Shown here: piece after piece, positions 14,540-20,272 of the stretch
Layout of the letters: every line of letters starts with the position of its first letter
How positions within the stretch are numbered: position 1 is the first letter of the stretch
NCBI GenBank assembly: GCA_030670715.1
Contig: DAOVBC010000005.1
Span: 1-20,272 of the forward strand
Length of the DNA stretch: 20,272 nucleotides
Source of the DNA: Deltaproteobacteria bacterium
Lineage (GTDB): Bacteria; Desulfobacterota; Desulfobacteria; Desulfobacterales; SG8-13
Direction: 5' to 3'
Notes under the pieces: generated by a model
Database searches by the model: none
What the model was told of the DNA's origin: nothing
What the model saw: only the letters and a program-made list of their open reading frames with translations
Program-made: the position numbers and the translations under genes

Positions 14540-16513
14540 ATGATGAAAAAGAATGAAGGAATCGATATCGTATCTGAAATCGGCGGCATTTCATCCAGTG
14601 AAGGCGCCATACAGCTATTTGAAGAGAAAATGGATGAGACGAACTTGTCGCGGATCAAACAGATTAATAATACCGAGGTACTGCTGAAAGTTGCCAATGC
14701 GATCGCCATGTGCCGGCCGGAATCCATATTTGTAAATACCGGATCCGAGTCAGACCGGCAATTCATCAGAGAACTGGCACTGAAAAAGGGTGAGGAATCA
14801 AAATTGCCTATGGATGGTCATACCATCCATTACGACCTCAAAGAAGAACAGGGGCGGATCATAGACCGCACTTATTATTTCACCAACCCGGGCGACCTGG
14901 TCAGTTCGCTGGCCAATGAGATAGACCGGACCGATGCACTGGCGGATATACGCGAGAAGATGATCGGAATCATGTCCGGCATGGTCATGGTCATCGGCTT
15001 TTACATTCGCGGGCCTGTCGGGGCACCCGTATCGAATCCGGCCCTGGAGATTACCAGTTCCGCTTACGTCTCCCACAGTGCAGAAATACTGTATCGCAAC
15101 GCCTTTGCGGATTTTGAAGAACAGGTCGAACGCCTGGGACATTTTTATACCAACATCCATAGCGAAGGTTTGAACCGGCCCGAAGATTTACCCGACGCCC
15201 GGGTCTATATGGATCGCAGTTACCAGACCACTTACAGTGTCAACTGCACCTACGCCGGCAATACCCTTTTGTTAAAAAAAGGAAACCACCGGTTTTCCGT
15301 GGACAGATCCGTATATGAAAAAAAAGGCGATGAACTGTCGGAGCACATGTTTATTACCGGAATTGACGGGCCGGGTGGCCGGATCACCTGGGTCACGGGG
15401 GCGGCACCCAGCGGCTGCGGCAAGACCACCACCGCCATGGTCGGGAATCATTTTGTGGGAGACGACCTGGCCCAGCTGTGGATCAGCGAAGACGGCAGCG
15501 TTCGCTCCACCAACCCCGAATGTGGTATCTTCGGCATCGTTGAAGATGTAAACCGGCAAGGCGATCCCATTCTGATGGATTGCCTGAGAAAGCCAGGAAC
15601 CGAAGTGATCTGGTCCAACGTTCTGATCGATGAAAACGGTGTGCCGCAGTGGTTCGGAAACGGTGAAGAGACGCCCCGCAAAGGGATTAATTTCCAGGGG
15701 CCCTGGCAGCAGGGGATGACGGATGCCAGCGGAAAGCCGGTGCCGTTATCCCACCCGAACTCCCGCTGCACTCTGGCTTCCTCGGCTTTGGCCAACTATT
15801 CGGATGCGGCCGAAGATCCCGAAGGTGTCGAGACGCGGGTGATTACCTACAGCGGTCGGGACAGCGACACCATGCCACCGGTGTGGGTGGCCAAGGACTC
15901 GGATAAAGGTGTGGTGATCGGCGCCTGTATTGTGTCGGCGGCCACCGCCACAGAGGTCGGAGCGACAGGGGTTCGGCGGGCGCCCTGGGCCAACGCGCCC
16001 TTTATTCCGGGGTCTTTAGGGGACTATATGGATGCACAGTTTAAGTTTTTCGGCAGCAGTAAACTTGCCGAAGACAAGCGTCCGATTCTGGCCGGGTTGA
16101 ATTACTTTCTCACCCGCGAAGCCCGGGGCGGGACCTCCGGGAAATTGCTGGGTGAGAAACGGGATGTCAAGGTCTGGCTGGCCTGGTTGGAGAGAAGGGC
16201 TCATCGTGAAGCGGACGCCATTGAGACACCCATCGGTTACCTTCCTATATACGATGATTTGAAGCGACTGTTCCGGGAGATTATCGAGAAAGAATATCCG
16301 CAGAATCTGTACATCAAACAATTTTCACTTTACGTGGATAACATTCTCGCCAGAATTGATCTTCAGATCGAAGCGTACCAGAAAGAAGAGAATATCCCCG
16401 CCAGACTCTTCGAAGTTCTCAATAAACAGCGAGAGGCAATGCTTGCCCTGAAAGAAAAATACGGCTCGATTGTATTGCCTTCCGATCTGCTAAAGGCACA
16501 GTTCGAATCTTAG
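14540..16513 (+). CDS. pckG: Phosphoenolpyruvate carboxykinase, GTP-type family (divergent)
   Basis: 657 aa. It converts oxaloacetate plus NTP to phosphoenolpyruvate, the first step of gluconeogenesis, or runs in reverse for anaplerosis. Family landmarks: GNTLLLKK (240-247), metal-site H269 in EHMFITGI, a P-loop reading GAAPSGCGKTTTAM (287-300) with the conserved C293 and K295, VGDDLAQLW with D308/D309, HPNSR (405-409), R440 and TPIGYLP near the C-terminus. The classical enzymes read PSACGKTN at the P-loop and have an aromatic-rich FFGYNF guanine pocket; here these are PSGCGKTT and FIPGSL (488-493). The N-terminal 200 residues are also less alike. Family membership is firm, but nucleotide preference is open. 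AAAGGAG precedes the start (MMKK; the second ATG is also possible). 20-base gap to the permease gene. Confidence 0.87.
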   Translation: MMKKNEGIDIVSEIGGISSSEGAIQLFEEKMDETNLSRIKQINNTEVLLKVANAIAMCRPESIFVNTGSESDRQFIRELALKKGEESKLPMDGHTIHYDLKEEQGRIIDRTYYFTNPGDLVSSLANEIDRTDALADIREKMIGIMSGMVMVIGFYIRGPVGAPVSNPALEITSSAYVSHSAEILYRNAFADFEEQVERLGHFYTNIHSEGLNRPEDLPDARVYMDRSYQTTYSVNCTYAGNTLLLKKGNHRFSVDRSVYEKKGDELSEHMFITGIDGPGGRITWVTGAAPSGCGKTTTAMVGNHFVGDDLAQLWISEDGSVRSTNPECGIFGIVEDVNRQGDPILMDCLRKPGTEVIWSNVLIDENGVPQWFGNGEETPRKGINFQGPWQQGMTDASGKPVPLSHPNSRCTLASSALANYSDAAEDPEGVETRVITYSGRDSDTMPPVWVAKDSDKGVVIGACIVSAATATEVGATGVRRAPWANAPFIPGSLGDYMDAQFKFFGSSKLAEDKRPILAGLNYFLTREARGGTSGKLLGEKRDVKVWLAWLERRAHREADAIETPIGYLPIYDDLKRLFREIIEKEYPQNLYIKQFSLYVDNILARIDLQIEAYQKEENIPARLFEVLNKQREAMLALKEKYGSIVLPSDLLKAQFES

Positions 16514-16533
16514 ATAGTGATCGGTCCGGTGCT

Positions 16534-17856
16534 ATGGGTTCCAAATCGTCAATATCCACGGGTTCAGGCTCTGTGCGTCAACCCTCCATGAATTCGATCG
16601 ACCGACGCCAATCCATCCTGAAAATTATTTTCAGCAGCCGCATGCTGGTCGCCCTTCTGATGGGGTTTTCCTGCGGTCTTCCGCTGCTGCTTACGATAAG
16701 TGTCCTCCAGGCCTGGATGAAGGAAGAGGGAGTTGATCTGACCGTCATCGGTATGATGGCACTTGTCGGGCTACCTTACACTCTGAAGTTTCTGTGGGCC
16801 CCGTTTCTGGATCGATTTACACTTCCGTTTTTGGGACGGAGGCGCGGATGGCTGCTGATCGCACAGATTACTTTAATGGCTGCCATCGTCGGGCTGGGTC
16901 GAACCAATCCGGCAAATAGTCCATGGATGGTCGCTTTTGCCGCCTTTCTGGTTACTTTCTTTAGTGCCTCCCAGGATATCGTGGTGGATGCTTACCGCCG
17001 TGAAGACCTGTCCGATGAAGAGCTTGGCCTTGGTTCATCATTATATGTGAACGGCTACCGGGTGGGCATGTTGCTTGCTTCAGGCGGTGGTTTGATTATG
17101 GCCGATTACATGCCCTTTTCCATGGTATATCTGATTATGGCCGCCTGCCTGCTGCCGGGCATTGTGACCACCCTGTTGGCTCCGGAACCCGAAACTCCCG
17201 CCGGCACTCCCAAAAACCTGCGGGGAGCGGTACTTGATCCTCTGGTGGAATATTTCAGCCGCACCGGCGCCTTGTGGATCCTGGCATTTGTCCTGCTGTA
17301 TAAAGTCGGCGACACCATGGCCAGTGCCATGACCATCCCATTTTATCTGGACATTGGTTTTTCCAAATCAGAGATCGGAGCCGTCGTTAAACTTTTCGGT
17401 TTCTGGGCCACGATCGCCGGTAGTCTGATCGGCGGTATTTTAATGATTCGCCTGGGCATCAACCGTAGCCTGTGGATATTCGGTTTTCTGCAGGCGGCAT
17501 CGACAGCCGGCTTTGCACTGCTTGCGCGTGTCGGGTACAGTATTCCACTGCTGTCTTCTGTGATCGCATTTGAGAATCTCAGCAGTGGTATGGGCACTGC
17601 GGCCTATGTCGCATTCATGGCCAGTATTACCAATAAAAAATTTACCGCCACGCAGTATGCACTGCTGACGAGCCTGATGGGTGTACCGCGGGTTCTTGCA
17701 TCGGCACCCACCGGATTTCTGGCGAAAAATGTCGGCTGGGAAATCTTTTTTATTTCATGTGCCCTGATTGCAATTCCCGGCATGCTCCTTTTGCTCAAAT
17801 TTGCAGCATGGCATCACCCTGATCCGGAAATAATCGAGATAACGAGTCAATCATGA
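16534..17856 (+). CDS. AmpG-like MFS permease
   Basis: 440 aa, hydrophobic throughout with about 12 membrane segments. The AmpG signature is clear: SRMLVALLMGFSCGLPLLL at the start of TM1, LPYTLKFLWAPFLDRF, the cytoplasmic GRRRGW loop, and SASQDIVVDAYR in the fourth/fifth segment. AmpG carries GlcNAc-anhydroMurNAc muropeptides from periplasm to cytoplasm for cell-wall recycling. The first 27 residues are a polar tail, and M19 (ATG 16588) is an alternative start; neither has a strong ribosome site. 20 bases after the PEP carboxykinase stop. Its stop overlaps the next start (ATGA). The exact substrate is inferred from the family. Confidence 0.86.
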   Translation: MGSKSSISTGSGSVRQPSMNSIDRRQSILKIIFSSRMLVALLMGFSCGLPLLLTISVLQAWMKEEGVDLTVIGMMALVGLPYTLKFLWAPFLDRFTLPFLGRRRGWLLIAQITLMAAIVGLGRTNPANSPWMVAFAAFLVTFFSASQDIVVDAYRREDLSDEELGLGSSLYVNGYRVGMLLASGGGLIMADYMPFSMVYLIMAACLLPGIVTTLLAPEPETPAGTPKNLRGAVLDPLVEYFSRTGALWILAFVLLYKVGDTMASAMTIPFYLDIGFSKSEIGAVVKLFGFWATIAGSLIGGILMIRLGINRSLWIFGFLQAASTAGFALLARVGYSIPLLSSVIAFENLSSGMGTAAYVAFMASITNKKFTATQYALLTSLMGVPRVLASAPTGFLAKNVGWEIFFISCALIAIPGMLLLLKFAAWHHPDPEIIEITSQS

Positions 17857-19595
17857 GCGAAGACATCAAAGATAAAAAAAATCTTGTGCGGATTGAAAAT
17901 TTTCACCGGCAGAGAAAAGAAATTCTTTCTCTTCCACCGAAAGAGGCTCTGGGACGTATACTGAACGCGGCCGAACCGGCTGCTCTGGTACATTCGTTCC
18001 CGGAACAGGATTTATATTTTCTGATGCATGACATCGGGCTCGATGACGCGTTGCCGCTTCTTTCTCTGGCATCGGACAAACAGCGGGAGTACATCCTCGA
18101 TATCGAAACCTGGGACAGGGATCGTATCGATATTTCCGCAGTTACACGCTGGTTTGATCTGCTCTACCGTGCCGATGCACGCCGGTCAGTTCATTGGCTC
18201 ATTGAGCAAAAGACCGAGCTTCTGGAATTTTACATCTGGAAAAATATTGAAGTCAGAATCAGGGAACACGATCAGGATCCGGCGGAATTCGGCAAAGATT
18301 TTTTCACGCTGGACGATACATTCTTTGTAAGAATCACCGGCGACATTCCGGAAGACGAAGACCTACCGGGCGATATCGACAAAAACCATTATAAAGGCTT
18401 TTTAACCCGTTTTATCAAAAGCCTGGCCGGCTTCGACCACATCACCTATCAAAAGATCCTGCTGGAAGCCACGCACCTTATTCCGGCTGAAATTGAAGAA
18501 GAAGCATATCGGCTGCGCAGCGTCCGGCTGGCTGAAAAAGGATTTCTGCCTTTTGATGAAGCTGCGGGCATCTACCAACCGCTGAAGCCGCAGGACCTTG
18601 AAAGCGGCACACAGAAGATTGTCCCGGAGACCGTTGAAGGTATAAATGCTCCCGTTCCTCTCTATGCCTCAGGACTGCTGGAAGACAGCAACCTGTTCAC
18701 CAGGGCGTTGGCCCGCATCGACACAGAGGCGGCCCTGCAGCAGCTTCAATCTGAATTTGCCGGCCTGTGCAACCGGATCGCTATGGCGGATCACAAACTG
18801 ATCCGCAGCAAAGAGGATTTAGACCATATCGTTAAAAAGGCCTGTGGATACATTGCCATCGGCCTTCAAACAGTGGCGGTCGCCTCTGGAAATGATCAAC
18901 GGGGCACAGAGAACACGTCCACTGCGCTCATCTGCCGCCATCCGCTGTCGGATATCTTCAGGGTCGGATTCGGCCTTGCGCTGAATTTGAAATGGCGGGC
19001 CCAGAAATGGCTTGAACGATCGTGGTTCGCACAACAGGGAATGTCTCTGACGTTCTGGGGGGAAGAATGGCTGGGGGTTCTGGGTGGACTGTTAATCAAA
19101 AAACCGCTCTATTTCGATAATTATAAAACCGGTGTGATGTACCGGGAATTTATGTCACTGGATGACATCAAGGCATCGGAGAGCGCGCTGGATGACATCT
19201 TTGCTTTCGACGATCTGCTGTCGCTTATGGACATTGAGTTAAAGCCGCTGTCATCCTATAGATTTTTGACCTATAAAAACCTTTTGTTGACGCTTTGGGT
19301 GCGAAAGCACATCGGTCTTTCCGGTGAATCCCGTCCCCTCACCCTGGAAGAGTTCACGGGCTTTTATACAGCGCTCTGGGAGCCCGGTGAAAAGCCCCGT
19401 AAAATAAGCCAGTCCATGAAAGAATCTTTTCTGCAGTGGCTTGCCGGCACTACCGGGCTTAAGGACTATGAGATCAGTGAAAACCTGGGAAATACCCTTG
19501 AAAAACTGTTTGCTGAAGTCGAAGAGGAATACGGGCGGGTTTTAGCCGATGATCTAGACCCCAGGTATGTTTATCTTTTTTTGTTAGAGAAATAA
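17853..19595 (+). CDS. DUF6178-type protein of unknown function
   Basis: 580 aa, soluble, no signal peptide or membrane segment. Visible: a helical, acidic protein with an N-terminal region LPPKEALGRILNAAEPAALVHSFPEQDLYFLMHDIGLDDALPLL that resembles the DUF6178 family of deltaproteobacteria, and no catalytic motif I can name. The N-terminal part, with its repeated pattern of short helices (ALVHSFPEQDLYFLM, YILDIETWDRDRI), has a HEAT/MgtE-N-like feel, which is a guess. Its ATG overlaps the AmpG stop as ATGA, so the two are translationally coupled and probably act in the same process. Last gene of the operon. Function unknown. Confidence 0.75.
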   Translation: MSEDIKDKKNLVRIENFHRQRKEILSLPPKEALGRILNAAEPAALVHSFPEQDLYFLMHDIGLDDALPLLSLASDKQREYILDIETWDRDRIDISAVTRWFDLLYRADARRSVHWLIEQKTELLEFYIWKNIEVRIREHDQDPAEFGKDFFTLDDTFFVRITGDIPEDEDLPGDIDKNHYKGFLTRFIKSLAGFDHITYQKILLEATHLIPAEIEEEAYRLRSVRLAEKGFLPFDEAAGIYQPLKPQDLESGTQKIVPETVEGINAPVPLYASGLLEDSNLFTRALARIDTEAALQQLQSEFAGLCNRIAMADHKLIRSKEDLDHIVKKACGYIAIGLQTVAVASGNDQRGTENTSTALICRHPLSDIFRVGFGLALNLKWRAQKWLERSWFAQQGMSLTFWGEEWLGVLGGLLIKKPLYFDNYKTGVMYREFMSLDDIKASESALDDIFAFDDLLSLMDIELKPLSSYRFLTYKNLLLTLWVRKHIGLSGESRPLTLEEFTGFYTALWEPGEKPRKISQSMKESFLQWLAGTTGLKDYEISENLGNTLEKLFAEVEEEYGRVLADDLDPRYVYLFLLEK

Positions 19596-19661
19596 CTCAA
19601 GTTTCATACACCTTTTTCAAGCCGGGGCTTTGAATAAAGAAACGTTGAGCCCAATCGAAGG

Positions 19662-19868
19662 TGTGAACCGGGCCGTGCAGGCCATTTTCTGGAAGCCGAT
19701 ATGAATTTATACCGCAGCTGAGTGGTCCCATATGGAGGATGAGGCCAAAGGTTGGTTGAGGTCAATAATACTGTGCAATTCATTCTCCATATGGGACCAC
19801 TGCGATACGAGGGTGAAAGCGAGCAACATATCGGCTTCCAGAAAATACCCTGCGCAACCCGATTCACA
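19662..19868. repeat. 207-bp nested palindromic element, second family
   Basis: Outer arms 19663-19703 and 19827-19867 match in inverted orientation at 35 of 41 positions, with a fully matching innermost 20 bases (ATTTTCTGGAAGCCGATATG). Inner arms 19721-19737 and 19785-19801 (AGTGGTCCCATATGGAG) are a perfect 17-bp inverted repeat. The sequence between the inner and outer arms is not complementary, giving a two-stem fold with internal loops. No flanking duplication was found. The sequence is unrelated to the 214-bp family next to it, though the size and nested design are alike. Confidence 0.75.
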
Positions 19869-19893
19869 TCTGATTTTATATTGCAGGCTCCAG

Positions 19894-20107
19894 GTACGTG
19901 TTCACGGGGTACGTTTCCCCGAGTAACGATATTGGCGGAGTGGCTTTGTCATTTCAATGACTTAGCAGTGGGGGAGAACGCGGCTCCCGCATGATTTTTG
20001 CGGGAGAACGCGGAGGGGGCAGGAATGCCCCCGCGGCTAAGTCATTGAAATGACCAGACACGTAGCCACCGGAGTGAATCGGGGGAGCGCACCCCGTGAA
20101 CACGTAC
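19894..20107. mobile_element. 214-bp palindromic MITE-like element, copy 2
   Basis: Same length and same orientation as the copy at 44-257, about 91% identical with substitutions only. Ends GTACGTGTTCACGGGGTACG and its near-exact inverse. In this copy the 19-bp middle stem is perfect (GTCATTTCAATGACTTAGC), and the first inner hairpin is also perfect over CTCCCGCA/TGCGGGAG. The GGGGGCA-GGAA-TGCCCCC hairpin is unchanged. Flanks GGCTCCAG and GATTCATC do not match, so no target duplication is visible here: it may be old, or the flank was rearranged by the neighbouring palindrome. Confidence 0.85.
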
Positions 20108-20272
20108 GATTCATCAACCCAGGGAGCTGGAAATTCATGTCACTCACCGGTCTTTATTTAAGACGAAACAAACATAACCATTTGTTAAATATAAATAAAA
20201 TACCACTAATGTATACCTTGCACGATTTTTGCTTCAATCTATAGAAAAATGCATTTAATGCCGTAATGAAAT

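Larger units (their letters stand above)
19596..20272. other. 677-bp non-coding region with two palindromic elements
   Basis: No real gene is seen; short open frames here run through palindromes. A small hairpin (TTCAAGCC/GGCTTTGAA, 19616-19634, with a bulge and no T-run) follows the DUF6178 stop and might help end the transcript. Then come the elements 19662-19868 and 19894-20107. From 20108 to the window edge is plain AT-rich DNA. Confidence 0.65.

Noticed and set aside
44..20107. Composite transposon or genomic island bounded by the two 214-bp copies
   Set aside because: No transposase or integrase inside. Enclosed genes are housekeeping types with uniform appearance, and only copy 1 has its own private target duplication.

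Overview
The window looks like chromosomal DNA of a Deltaproteobacterium (Desulfobacterota, most likely a Desulfobacterales-type sulfate reducer). This is inferred from gene content and style: a DUF6178-type protein, an NtrC-class two-component pair, a PflX-type radical SAM protein, a Fur-FeoA fusion, a GTP-type PEP carboxykinase, and long gaps filled with dispersed palindromic repeats. No phage, plasmid, transposase, CRISPR, tRNA or rRNA gene is visible. The genes are ordinary core or semi-core genes.

Layout, left to right. (1) 1-279: a 214-bp palindromic element with an exact 8-bp flanking duplication, just upstream of a sensor kinase. (2) 280-3086 (+): membrane sensor histidine kinase and sigma-54 activator response regulator, overlapping by one base. 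(3) 3098-7000 (-): a five-gene run, read from right to left: radical SAM protein, PPP-type phosphatase, secreted double-SH3 protein, PfkB kinase, membrane-anchored TPR protein. (4) 7162-7839 (-): Fur-FeoA fusion, with a palindromic repeat abutting its start. (5) 8123-8368 (-) fmdB-like zinc ribbon with a good sigma-70 promoter, and 8570-10288 (-) recN. (6) 10704-13408 (-): FGGY carbohydrate kinase and, upstream of it, a K+ channel with an RCK domain. (7) 13852-19595 (+): rdgB, PEP carboxykinase, AmpG-like permease and DUF6178 protein, tightly spaced and probably one transcript, preceded by a promoter whose -35 box overlaps a 14-bp palindrome arm. (8) 19596-20272: two different palindromic elements about 25 bp apart, the second being another copy of the element at 44-257.

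The most unusual content is non-coding. Each longer inter-operon gap carries its own palindrome family: 44-257 and 19894-20107 (same family, both exactly 214 bp, about 91% identical), 7019-7152, 7851-7939, 8041-8061, 10488-10633, 13511-13595 and 19662-19868. The 214-bp family has a 29-bp outer stem, a 19-bp middle stem and two inner hairpins, one closed by a GGAA (GNRA) tetraloop. With the target duplication at the left copy, it looks like a non-autonomous mobile element with a conserved branched fold. I judge this the best candidate for something undescribed.

Functionally the genes cover signalling (kinase/activator), metal-responsive control (Fur-FeoA), DNA repair and nucleotide-pool cleaning (recN, rdgB), gluconeogenesis (PEP carboxykinase), muropeptide import (AmpG-like) and sugar phosphorylation (PfkB, FGGY). 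I see no single pathway linking them all.
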